Shown: piece after piece, positions 1-10,429 of the stretch
Layout: each line of letters starts with the position of its first letter
How positions within the stretch are numbered: the first letter of the stretch is position 1
Assembly (NCBI GenBank): GCA_029168955.1
Contig: JAPDOI010000122.1
Location: 712,501 to 776,500 of the forward strand
Reading direction: 5' to 3'
DNA from: Aplectana chamaeleonis
Taxonomy: Eukaryota > Nematoda > Chromadorea > Rhabditida > Cosmocercidae
DNA length: 64,000 bases
Translations under genes and position numbers: made by a program
The notes under the pieces: generated by a model
Database searches by the model: none
Seen by the model: the letters and a program-made list of their open reading frames with translations, nothing else
What the model was told of the DNA's origin: nothing

Positions 1-774
1 TTTTGGTGGTTTTTGATCTACCCGTGAGGACTGAGTGAAATTTTAAAATCTTCAATTGTTTATTTTTACGCCCTCTACAACTTTGAAAATACCATTTTTC
101 GAAACTCCATTTTTTGTTCAAAGTGGTCCCTTGTTAGTGCTTCTGAAAAAGGTGACTAGGTGAGTTTTCCGGCTTGGGCTGGTGCAGTGCTTATTTGAAA
201 GAGAATCACAAAAAAAAGTTACTGCCCGAGTCCCAGGTCGTTTGGTCCCATTAGCGCCGAGATCAGCCGGGAAGCCGTGGCATACCTCGGCTGGGATTCA
301 TGAACGCAAACCGTGGGCTACGGTTGGGTTTGCCTCCAAAGTATGCGTGCTATTTCCGCCGCAGACCCATCTGTAACCCACGGTTTGTCGTCTGGCGAAT
401 CCCAGCCCTAGTGCCGCTGCTAGCGATTAATCGATATTATTTGGAAAAGATCACAACAACAAAGTTACTGCCTGAGTGCCAGGTCGATTGGTCCCGTTGA
501 AGTTGAGAACGGGACTTCGTAAGTTCCAAGTGCAAATCTTATAACGATCAGCCGGGTAGCCGTGGTATGCATGGTGCCGCAAAGCGTCAAAATAATAAAA
601 CGTCTTTGATAAGTTGGGGCGCAAAATTTTCCAACTTGATAGGGCCTCACCGCAAAGGACCGGCAACTGCGGCATGCCTTACCCTGGTCGCAACATACAC
701 TTCCTGTGATACCTAAGAGGCGGGGTGATACTGGCATTTAGTGTACTTGCGCGTTTTTCTCACTTCTACGTCAT
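1..774. repeat. bag-1 3' flank with a direct-repeat pair and a small inverted-repeat element
   Basis: No gene is visible here. A segment around 208-260 (beginning AAAGTTACTGCCCGAGT) recurs diverged around 455-510, each copy followed by an ATCAGCCGGG-type stretch. Between them, 289-407 is an inverted-repeat element with ends GGCTGGGATTC and GAATCCCAGCC and internal AACCGTGGG/CCCACGGTT arms, which looks like a MITE. The short ORFs in the stretch follow the repeat and have no recognisable domain. Confidence 0.5.
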
Positions 775-780
775 TTTATT
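775..780 (-). terminator. candidate poly(A) signal of bag-1
   Basis: The plus strand reads TTTATT, which is AATAAA on the minus strand. It lies about 220 nt beyond the bag-1 stop codon at 1000-1002, a reasonable 3' UTR length for a nematode gene. It is the first AATAAA I see downstream on that strand. An RNA read would be needed to confirm its use. Confidence 0.4.
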
Positions 781-999
781 TCTAGCCGGGGTCAATTAAT
801 CGATTTTGCGAATAATCTCAAAATTGTAGATTATCGTGAACACTGCCTCTAAATGCTCTCAACTTTCCAGGTCCCAAAGTAGGCGAAGACGCCGGAAAGT
901 TAGCCGAGTAAACCTGAATCATACTCAGTTCAAGTTGTACAATAATATTGACAATATCGGCAACATTTAAAAAAATTATCCTCTGAAGCTGAAAATGTA

Positions 1000-1211
1000 T
1001 TAGGTTGACCAAAATGGCTGAGCTTCTAGGTTTCGAGGACAATTATTCCAAAGCGTTTTTGAGTAGGGAAACAGCTGGTGCGCCTGGTCCTCAGAAGTCA
1101 GCTCGCCGATAATGTTCAGGCAATCTAAAGCTTCCAGATGCTTCATAGAAACTTCATTAAAATGTGTCAATCTCTTGTCCATCCGCTTTGTCATCTCCAA
1201 CGACTTCTCCA
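1000..1211 (-). CDS. bag-1: bag-1 exon 4: BAG domain helices, C-terminus
   Basis: Last visible exon of the BAG1 orthologue. The acceptor is CACATTTCAG just above 1211, and the exon starts TG GAG AAG, completing a valine codon begun in exon 3. The peptide contains KRMDKRLTHFNE and HLEALDCLNII, which match the BAG-domain core of Caenorhabditis BAG-1 as I recall it (KYFNEEAERHLETLDGMNII). The BAG domain binds the Hsp70 ATPase domain and promotes nucleotide release. After SEDQA the match weakens, although SKTLWNN resembles the family's RKTLVNG. The frame then reaches TAA at 1000-1002, giving 191 aa in total against about 210 in C. elegans. The tail may be divergent, or the true last exon may lie outside the window. 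The conserved helix is secure; the end is not. Confidence 0.85.
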
Positions 1212-1264
1212 CTGAAATGTGAAAACAACGGATGTCATTGTACATATCCCACTACCTAGGCTGA

Positions 1265-1631
1265 AGGCACAGTCCACCTCAGATATGAATTTTGAGATTT
1301 TCGCGTTAACACGTGCCAAAAGCGAGATCTTTGATTAGCGGCTAGACAAAGGGATGATTTCTTGATCGCGTCTTTCGTTTTTCACCCATCGCCGGCATAT
1401 CTTTTCATTTTCCTAGTTTGTTTCCGTGGCGACGCGAATGAAGAAAATAGCATTTAGTGACAACTCGTCCACAAACTTTCGGCCCTCAAATTCGTGGTGA
1501 TTTTAAAGCGAGCCATATCTAGGTCCGCAGAGGGTCCCGGGACGGTTTCCGTGATGCCGTTGTGATCACAGTGAGCTTCTCCAAGACATGGAAAGAACTC
1601 CGAAAAATAATTTCTTGGCTGTCCTGTGCCT
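1265..1631. mobile_element. MITE of the TTAA / AGGCACAG family
   Basis: The left end reads AAGGCACAGTCCACCTCAGA and the right end CTGTGCCTTTAA. It shares its ends and interior blocks (for example GACAACTCGTCC) with the element at 30724-31197. A second related copy in the opposite orientation appears to start at the shared TTTAA (1632-1635) and runs to about 2040; near 1780-1830 it carries the same interior blocks reversed. The family is non-coding and lies in bag-1 intron 3 within 60 bp of the exon 4 acceptor. Confidence 0.6.
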
Positions 1632-2040
1632 TTAAAGGCATAAACAGCCAGAAAATTATTTTTCAGTTTTCAAGCTGATGTTGAGAGTCACAAGCTGATA
1701 ACAAGTGTATCTCTGCAATCGTTCAAGACCACCTATGAACAAAGTGTATGGCTCCTGAAAGCCTATAGTTTGAGGGTAAACTTGAGGACGAGTTGTCTCG
1801 CCTGTATTTTCTTCATTCGCAATCGTTGCACGAGAGCGAGCCAGATAAGCAGGCAGTCTGAGAATGGACTGAAGAACGAAGACTCGGGGATTTCACCCAT
1901 CCATCTAGCTGCTATCGAGTTCGCAAAATCTGGTAGGGGTGTGGCCTGTGGTGGTGAGTGAATGAAGGTCAGCCTGTGGAGGTCGCTTATATCTGCACCG
2001 CTTATTTGCAGGAGTTGATATCTCGCACTTGGCACGTCTT

Positions 2041-2774
2041 ATAGGAGGGGTCCACTACTCAGAACTTTCCAGACTAGTTATTTCCGCCTTATAAGTATAG
2101 TCCGATAGCACCGCGTTGCCATACCATGAAGACGCAAATACCTAGAACCAAAGACGCATGTATCATTCCTCAAAGACATGTAACAAACGCTGAACACGAA
2201 GGCGCCTTACTTCATGTTTGGTGTGCACAATACACTAAAGACACACTTAACCTTCCTGCAGGAAGATTGTTTCATACCTCGAGCTAGCAGATACTTTACT
2301 GCAGAGAAACGTTGTTACTGCAATACAGGCTAATATTTGGCGTTTTTGGCTAAAAAGACGCCAAAAGCATTTTTCGCTCTGTTTTCCATAACTTTGTGCC
2401 AAAGTGGTCCATTTGGGAATCTAAAGAGATATTGGAAACCAGCATCGTGTGCTCTCCTTTCTGGAATAACATATGGCTCTCTCATCAACAAGATATGTAT
2501 GCAAAATTAGACAAGAAACAATCAACCCGAAACGCGATTTCGCAATTAAGGCATTTATGAGCGAATGTGTCCATGTTGTTACGCCTAAATGCTTTGTACA
2601 AAGTATGCCAAATAGCATGCTAAAAGAGAGGTCACTCGATCCTGATTCCAAAAATTTCTTTAGATTCTCCAATTGACCATCATGAAAAGAGTTATGACAA
2701 AAGGGCGAAAAAAACGCGCTTTTTTGTGAGTGTTTTTTTTTGCCGAAAACGCAACAATCATGACCTGCACTGTA
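2041..2774. other. intron 3 stretch with a second MITE-like family, no gene
   Basis: About 2055-2245 carries CAGAACTTTCCAGACTAG and repeated AAGACGCA-type motifs. The same features occur in the stretch ending at 13353, so both are probably copies of one non-coding element. From 2250 to 2770 nothing is recognisable; the short ORFs lack domains. Confidence 0.4.
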
Positions 2775-2967
2775 CTGTCGCTCTCGGAGTCAAATTGCGG
2801 TCCGCAATTGCGGGCAACGGCGGTTGCACTACGCAACACGATGATAATCGTGCTTGAGAAAAATGAACCGTGCCATGAATTATTCACTGATCTTAGCACG
2901 ATTAGTCATCCTGTTCCGTAATGAGACAGCCGTTATCCGCAAATGAATTAGGCTTCGTAAACGACAG
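2775..2967. mobile_element. MITE, TA target site, CTGTCGYTCTCGGAG ends (copy 1)
   Basis: The ends are CTGTCGCTCTCGGAG and, inverted and diverged, ...CGTAAACGACAG, with TA at 2773-2774 and again at 2968-2969. The interior has GCGGTCCGCA and ATGATAATCGTGCT, which recur at 22666-22861. The TA duplication and short TIRs fit a Tc1/mariner-type non-autonomous element. Confidence 0.65.
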
Positions 2968-3203
2968 TATACGTTCAATCCGACGACTAAAATCACCAGA
3001 TCGAATTCTCGAATAGAGCCGAATTCGCAAAATCGACTCGTCGAATAAAAAAGATTCAGGCTAAGAAAAAAATTTCCGGCTAAGGGACTCTATGCTTAAC
3101 CAGACTTCTCCACCGGATAGTATTTCGTGCATCCGATCGGATAATTGGACCTCATCGGATAAATCGAATGAAAAACCGGATGAATTTTTTGCAATCGTAG
3201 TGA

Positions 3204-6200
3204 CTTACTTGACTTAATCGGTTGGCTTTCGCCTGACGCGGTCATTCCGCATCTTCACCGAGGTGTGCCGTCCTAGTAGTCAGCCGTGTCCATTTTTCAC
3301 GGTCTTCAGCCACAATTTGAACACATTCCATCCAGCTGTCACTATTCCATTTCCTGCGAAACGAAACATCGCGCCTGAACTGTCTTTCGATGCCGAGTGA
3401 CTTTAAATCCTCTTTAACCACATCCGTCCAGAACTTTCGCCTACGCCCAGGTGGCCGTTTCCAGACAGGATTTGGAAGCATTTTTAAAGCGTGTTGTACG
3501 GGAGACGATCCGGCGTTCTTCTTAGTATATGCCCGAGCAGTCGAAGTCGACTTTCCATTGCTGCTTGAGATGGCGTTAGGAGATGCTGGCACCTCCTCGT
3601 GTCAAGCGTTGATGTACTGCGTCGATTTCCTTGTAAAGGTCTTCGTTATGGCATACACGCGGCCAGAAATATTATCCAAGCAAACGCCTAAAAAGCTTCC
3701 TCTCCGTGCAATCCAACCTTTCCATCTGCGTTTTCGTGCTGGCCCACGTCTCCGATCCGTACATCATGATAGGGCGAATAGCGGATAGGTAGACGCGCAA
3801 CTTGACTTCCTTCGCGATGGTGGTAGACCACAAACACTTGGTTAGAGAACTGAATGCAGACGTAGCTTTCTGCACATCGTTGTCGAATATCCGCTGCATA
3901 ACTACCATCGTTCTTCAGCAAACAGCCCAAATAACAGAAATCGTCCACCAGTTCGATACGTTGTCCGTCCACACAAACTCCAGTTGAAGGCCTCTGAGAG
4001 ACCCACATCTGCTTGCATTTGTCGGGACGAAGACGAAGTCCATAGGCTGCGGCATACTTCGAAACGAGGTTCACAATCCTTGCAGTTTTGCGTTGTTTTC
4101 AGCGAATAACACAATGTCGTCGGCGTACTCCAGGTCGACAAGGGAGCGTCCTGATGGTGTTAGGATCACATCCGCAGGAAACTGTTCTGCAACTCTACGC
4201 GCATGATGTCATCAACGGCGAAGTTGAAAAGAAAAGGTCCTTGCAACGGCCTTTGCCTTACCTCCTGTTTTCACCTCGAAAGCTGGCGTAAATCTGACAG
4301 GTGTACGAACTGCTGCTGTTGTTCCTTTGTTCATGTCCTCGATTAACCGGAACATACTTTCCGGACTCCATCTGCTCGCAGAGCATTGAGCAATCGATCA
4401 CGATGAGGAGAGTCGAACGCGGCTTCAAAGTCCAAAAAGCAAGCTGTAATGGCTTCTGAAAACCGCTGCCACGATTCAATTACTTCTTCACGACGAACAC
4501 TTGGTCGATGGTCGATCTTCCAGGTCGAAACCGGCTTGCTCATCTCTGGTCGTTCCTTCAACGATGTTTGATAAGTCGCTCGAGAATGATACGTTCTAAA
4601 ACCTTGTACATGACACGGAGTAGAGAGATTCCTCTGTAGTTCTTAGGATCCGTGACGGATAGCTTCTGAAGAGGTACGATGATCGCATGTCTCCACGAAT
4701 CTGGTATCCTTTCGCTCATCCATATGGCACGGATGGTGTTGGTCATTTCACGATTCCCAGACGGAGGAAGAGCTTTCAGCATTTCAGCAGTGATGTTGTC
4801 ATCTCCACCTGCCTTTCCATTCTTCATTTTCCGGACACAATCCAAAACTTCAGACTCAGTCGGCGGTTCCTCACTGACATCGTAATGTGCTCTCTGAACA
4901 TGCGGGAGCTCAGGTACTGATGGCGCTGGACGATTCAGTAGTGAACCGAAGTAATCCTTCCATATTGGCAGCGTCGCATCACCAACTGCAACTCCATTGG
5001 TAGTGTTCAAGACAGGAGAACATCTCTTCATCTTCCCGCTATACTGTCGCAGCAACGTGTAGGCTTTCTCGGATTCTTCTCCTCCCAAGCCTTCTCGAAC
5101 TCTTTAGCTCTACACGTCCACTCGTTCGCGGTCACTTTGAAGCTGCGGACGCAACTTCCTCCTCAGACGCTTCCCTCCACGAAGTTTCCTGCAGTTCGGA
5201 GAGCACATACTCTGTTGTAGGTAGATGTTGTTTCTTCTGAGACGTAGGCGAACTTCTTCTTAGGCTGTACAACCGGGAGTGCCTCTTTCGAAGCGTCCTG
5301 GATGCACTTGACAAAAGAATCCGCGTCGCAAAGTTTCTTCTTAGTCCGTACTCCGATGTGAATAGAAACGCGTTGTCGGAAATTCCTTCTGCACTCTTCA
5401 TCTCTGAGACTTGACATGTCTATCCTCTGGAGAGGCTGAGCCCCTCGCTTCCTCTTATGAATCCTCGCAGTGAAGTTCAACAGAACAGGACGGTGATCCG
5501 AATCGAATGCGACATCCCACACAGCTCTAGATCTTCGAATGTCCGATACTGGAATATTCCTCGTCAGGACATAGTCAAGCTGTAGTTTCAAAGTTGTCAT
5601 CTTCCGCTTCCGCTGCTCTTCTGGAGATAGCCGGGTTGGTCCCTGCCACGTAAGCTGATGGCGGCGATGATTCCTCTTGAATGTCGATGCAATATTCAGA
5701 CCACTGCGTTCACAAAGTCGACAAGGCGGTAGCCATTGTCCGATGTTTGCTCCACTGGCAGAACCATTTACCGAGTACTTCGGATTCCTGATCAAGTCCC
5801 ATCTTCGCATTTGCGTCAATCCCCACGACAACAGCATGTTGACAAGGTATCCTGGCCAGCAACGTATTGAGTTCCTCATAAAACGCATCCTTCGAATTGT
5901 CTTTGGCGGTTTCAGTGGGCGCATGAGCACTCACTATCCACAGATTGAATCCTCTGTGATCCCGCAGTCGTACGAATGCATTCCGACACGACGTTGAGCC
6001 GAACTCCTTGACCATACCATTGAAATCCTTCCTTACAGCTATTGCACAGCCTCCCACTCTCCTATCGTCAGCGTTACCGCAGTAGATGGTGTACTCTCCG
6101 ACGCTGATGACGGGTCTATCCTGAGGCGGGTTTCCTGCAAAGCAGCAAACGGTGCATGGAAATAGCTCAGAAGTCTGATAGCGCAGTTTTTTGGATATCA

Positions 6201-6473
6201 CTCGACAGCGATCGACAGTTCAGGTGGCGAAATTGTGGCTTGTGGCCAAAGACTCCATGACTCCTAGGTACGGATCCTAAGGTGTTATGGACCAGAGGCT
6301 CTTAGTGTGCCGGACGGCGACACCTTTATGCAATGTGTGCGGGATACTTTCGCGATATAGTTGTGCACGCTATATCGCTCGAACGTTCCCAGTGGGACAC
6401 TCAAACGTCTGCTGGGTTCAGTAGAAGCAGAGGCACCAACGAGCAGGTACCAACAGACTTGTATACACACCCC
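3204..6473 (-). mobile_element. RTE-type non-LTR retrotransposon, copy 1, full length, decayed
   Basis: Boundaries come from a 12-bp target duplication, CAATCGTAGTGA, at 3192-3203 and 6474-6485, and from near-identity to the copy at 48347-51594. In minus-strand order it carries a 5' UTR, an AP-type endonuclease, a reverse transcriptase and a 3' end rich in GACTTACTTGACTT-like repeats. Many indels break the frame. It sits in bag-1 intron 3, in the same orientation as the gene. Confidence 0.9.
3242..6253 (-). pseudogene. RTE endonuclease-reverse transcriptase, broken (copy 1)
   Basis: The coding region is in pieces: endonuclease at 5710-6201 and 5163-5930 (GIDANAKMG-type and SDHRPV motifs), RT fingers and palm at 4558-5088 (AGGDDNITAEML), then 4343-4561, 3902-4141, 3688-4074, 3672-3908 and a C-terminal part at 3242-3592 (KRPPGRRRKFWTDVV). 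The YADD-type active-site segment falls around 4100-4140 and is split by frameshifts. Compared with the copy at 48347-51594 there are scattered one- and two-base indels, so this copy cannot make an intact polyprotein. Confidence 0.85.
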
Positions 6474-7949
6474 CAATCGTAGTGAGGTTATTATTCCGAG
6501 CTTTGTATCGAATTTCACTCCACCACTACGTGTACTCTCCATCTATCATTAGATATGAATGAAAAGCAAATCAACAGGCACAACAAATGCGGTGGTTGCG
6601 TCGGAATTCGTCCACGCTGTGATTTTTGCACACACGGCGAACTCTTGCACCAACAGAAGGTCGCCTTACCCTTTCAAAAACCAGCAGAGCTAAAGGCAGT
6701 GTCCACAATAAATCTCGTTTTTTTTTCGGCGCAAATCGAAAATCCGGGTTGTTCATTGCAACATTATCGCCGAAAATCGTGTGGAACAGGCCCAGAAGAG
6801 CTCTTTATAAGCGTCATATTTCGCTCGCGCAAGGCCTTCCGTGAGCGAAGAAGTCTCGCGCGAGCGTAATTATGGTCTCATAGGGAGAATTCTTCTAGAC
6901 CCGTTTCCCCAAAATGTTTCAAATGCTAATGTTGCAGTGAGCTCCATTTTTTTTATTATCGACGAAATTAGGGAGCGAAGCGGCGAAACGTAATTTAGCG
7001 AAAATGCGGAATTTAGAGTGGACCTATACTTTTTGCACTGCGCTGAATACCAGAAAGAATCAGGTTTCCTATGTAAGTTCAAACCGAATTTTAGGGCGAA
7101 ATTCAGGATCGCACCAGAATTTCTATGTAATATGTGGATTTTGAGTTTAAGATTTGATGCCGACAAAGCGTTAATGTACACGCGGACGAGTATACCACGT
7201 CTACACCTCCGCAGTTTCCTAATTTTTCGCGAACGCCGCGAATACTTGAGAAGCCCAGGATGTGTGAAAGCCATGTCTAGGATCAATGTCCCGACTTCAG
7301 TAAGCACAAGATAGCAGTCGTACGCTACCGCCTTGTTTTGACGCTGCCAGCCATACAAAGCGGAGCGGCGTGGATGCTTGAGCGGTGGCGCGCCCACTGC
7401 TTTACTTTTCGCCAAGCCCTCGCCGGCGGAAGTGCACATCACGCCCAAGGCCCCTGTCATAGTTGCCTGATCGGCTGTACCCAGCCAGGAAACAGACCGA
7501 CCGACAATCACACATAAGCTCTGGTACTTCCATAGTGACCTGGCGGTTTCGATTATCACCAGCAGCGGAGCGCTGGGCCTCGGTGAAATATAATTAGTGA
7601 TAAGGAGTTTCCGACGAAAAAGCCACCGCTACGCGCTGTGATACATCTGAAAACAAGAGTTCACTTTATAACGGAACAGTCTACTCACGAAGATTCTGGC
7701 ATTGGCTACCTACATATAGCTCTAGCTTGCTCTCCGGATGAGTCCGAGCGAGTTTAAAGCAGCGCGAGCGGCCATCGCGGCAGAATACAATAGTGATAAG
7801 AAGATTTTGATATGAGAAACCCTATATATAAGACTTATCTCGACCGGCTCAAATGAGGGATCTAGGCTATATACATACGTGCACATACATGTACACACAT
7901 GCTCAGAAAGAACCGTGGTTCTGTGTCCTCAAGAAATAACGTAAATTGA
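6474..7949. other. intron 3 stretch of diverged repeats, no gene
   Basis: Near 6690 the AAAGGCAGTGTCCACAATA end of the AAAGGCA-type MITE group appears, and again at 24834. A 7.35-7.52 kb stretch includes GGCCCCTGTCATAGTTG, a diverged form of the Harbinger-like terminus seen at 54628. The open minus frame at 6870-7559 (229 aa) has no recognisable domain and covers these repeats, so I treat it as chance. Confidence 0.35.
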
Positions 7950-8013
7950 AAACCGCGGCTGGCGTGGCGGCTTAAATCTCAATCTCTGAGAATTAAATCG
8001 CCAGCCGCGGTTT
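7950..8013. repeat. 64-bp hairpin element
   Basis: AAACCGCGGCTGGCG is followed after about 34 bases by CGCCAGCCGCGGTTT, a near-perfect 15-bp inverted repeat. It could be a minimal MITE or fold-back. The flanks at 8100-8230 hold GAACGAACG and (AC/AT)n simple sequence. Confidence 0.5.
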
Positions 8014-8263
8014 GGTTTCAAACGCTTTTTCTTACGACACAGGCCACGGACCTAACTATACATACAGTTACTATAGCTTGTACAATTTCTCGAATCCTTT
8101 CGAACGAACGAAAAATGAAAAATTTCGTTCTAAAAAATTTGGAACGAACGGAAATGGAACGAAAAAAATTTCGAAAACTCTTTCGAGAATTTCGTTCGTG
8201 TACTACTATAATACATACACATATAAACACATACACACATGTATACTATCGCATACGCACATT

Positions 8264-8505
8264 CCCTCTGGTTCCGGGCCTGATTTAGTGTGTTAAATTG
8301 CGGACTTATGTCGTGGGGGCGCGACGCATCGCTGTACGAGCTTCCGCCCGCCCCCTTCATCAGCTGACCATGCTGGATTTTTCTTGACTTTCGCTGCTTT
8401 TTCTTGATTCTCACTTCTTTCTCAGCTCATACGAAAGCGATGCGTCGCGCCCCCACGACGCAAGTCCGCAATTTAACACACTAAATCAGGCCCGGAACCA
8501 GAGGG
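8264..8505. mobile_element. 242-bp MITE with about 70-bp inverted ends
   Basis: CCCTCTGGTTCCGGGCCTGA at the left is repeated inverted at the right, and the match runs about 70 bp inward through the GTGGGGGCGCGACGCAT block. There is no coding content. The target duplication is unclear because the flanks are AT/AC-rich simple sequence. Confidence 0.7.
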
Positions 8506-8572
8506 TATATACACACGTACACTCATACAGAGAGAGAGAGAGAAAAGCAAATATAGTTAGCAGAATCACTAA

Positions 8573-9084
8573 CAAAATTCTGCTAAAAAGGGGTCTCCCA
8601 AGCAAAAGTGGTTTGGTTCGCGTTACAAACGTTTCAACAAAAAGGGAACAATAGTAAAGTGGAATGAGGAGAGTGTACAAAAAATGAACAATATCCTCTA
8701 AGAACTCTTTTCTTTGTCGAAACTTCTAAACAGGGGAAACAAACCGTTGTGGTCGAGAAAGCGCTGTTGGCTCCATAAAGGACTTTGATTATGTGAGTGC
8801 CGATAAAATATGTATATATGCATGTGTACCTAAAAGCTATCGTTAAAAGAGGAGATGGTGTCAAATTGCTTTAGGAAACCATTCAACTCTTTCTCGTAAA
8901 ATACCACAACGGTTTGTTTCCGCTGTTTAGAAGTATTGACAAAGAAGAGAACTTTTAGAGGATATTGTTCATTTTTTTGCAGACTCTCCTCACTCCGCTT
9001 TTCTATTGTTCCCTTTTTGTTGAAACGTTTGTAACGCGAACCAAACCACTTTTGCTTGGGAGACCCCTTTTTAGCAGAATTGTT
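8573..9084. mobile_element. 0.5-kb long inverted-repeat element
   Basis: The arms (about 8573-8760 and 8880-9084) are near-perfect inverted copies; for example GGGGTCTCCCAAGCAAAAG on the left pairs with CTTTTGCTTGGGAGACCCC on the right. The spacer is about 100 bp. An RNA of this region would fold into a hairpin of roughly 190 bp. ORFs within it are mirror images of each other and not genes. Confidence 0.65.
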
Positions 9085-10429
9085 CACTTTTTCTTGATAT
9101 TACGCAGTAATATCCCATGCAAGAATTTCGAACAAAAATCTCTTCATATCCCCACTAGATCAGTCCTCTTTTTGTAGTCACAAGAATCAATGATCCAAAC
9201 TGTTATAAAACTATCTCAGAAAAATCACCCAATGTGGCTGACACGACCGATGTTGACATGCTATATGCTAATAAATGAATGATATTCAGGATATCCTTCC
9301 ACATAATTCATTCATATTGATCGCGTCAGCCACAGCTGGCTACACCGGGTTTTATTTGCAACCTCCATGTTTTTCATACGTATCGAACGGGTCGGCCACG
9401 GTGATTTTCTCAACCAGCTGTGACAAGGGTCTTAGGCCCCGGTTATAGTTGGTCGCTCAGACGTAGCTAGCCCGGTCGATAATCATGAAATCCTGCTGGC
9501 CTCAAGCCGTATGCAGACTCTGCCCGCAGTTTTTCGGTTTCGAATGAAACTAAAGCCCCTTTCACAGTCTGCCGCACGACGCCGTCCGACAAGTTGAAAG
9601 TGAGCCGTAATGCGAGGGAAACTGCGGCAAACAACCGTCAGTTCCGAATCTCCATTACAAAATTTAAGGCGAAAACAACACGTTCTAACCCCTCATAACT
9701 TGATCCGATGTCGTGTCGATGATTTCACCGCACTGAGACGTCGGTCGGCCGACACCGCAGTGCGGGGTGCACTGACGCCGCAATCTCATCTTATAACATG
9801 CCGGACGGCTTCGTCCGGCAGACTGTGAAAGACACTTTACTCGAAACCTACACAGTCAGAAACTACCTTCCATTTCATCTGGACACTTTCACATCAGTGG
9901 AACGAAGCGCTTTTCCATACTTATTAATTGGTTTCCGCCGCCCCATTCCTTCGCAGAACAGCCGCTTCGATTCCATGAATTTGATATAAAAGGCTCTGCT
10001 GAGCTGCGAATGGAGATAGTTCTAACAATTTGTTTTTCATTTTGGATGCTGATAAACAAGTACCATTTATCGTAGAAAAAATCAGTAGGCTGGTTAAGAT
10101 GAATGAGGGAGCACTCAGAATGGGGTTGTGTGAATGGCCTCAGCGCGATACGAAACAGAAAAGCAGCCTGGCAACAATGACCTACATAACATCTCAAGCT
10201 TTCTGCACGCTATGCTTGCCATCCTTACACTTTTACAAAAGTTTTGCAAGGTGTTCTCATACTCCTGCGCAAATTCCGAGGCATCCAGCACACTATCTGA
10301 GACAACTAGCGCAAAGCTCAAGACTCCTGCTGATCCTTTGGGGTACCCAGCATAATTTCTCGGATGACCAGCGACTGGTCCCGAACACCAGCTCTCTCTC
10401 TCCGGGTTCCCACTAAGTCCCGACGACAT
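9085..10429. other. intron 3 stretch with small palindromes, no assigned gene
   Basis: 9234-9333 is flanked by GTGGCTGACACGA and its inverted copy TCGCGTCAGCCAC, a 100-bp MITE-like unit. At 9355-9450 there are pieces of the Harbinger-like element (CATACGTATCGA, GTGATTTTCTC, GGCCCCGGTTATAGTTGG) without the opposite end. 9530-9830 contains GCCGNACGACGC-type short repeats. The minus frame at 10115-10400 looks helical, but no splice-consistent model was found. Confidence 0.35.

Noticed and set aside
7725..7760. GGATGAGTCCGAGCGAG as a hammerhead ribozyme core
   Set aside because: CTGATGA is not intact and no GGACGAAAC-like second half or closing stems follow; a similar string at 39280 is simply LINE coding sequence.
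10115..10400. Possible host exon on the minus strand (helical ORF around SEFAQEYENTLQNF)
   Set aside because: Tested as a bag-1 exon; its possible splice phases do not fit, and 13382-13499 fits perfectly in homology and phase.
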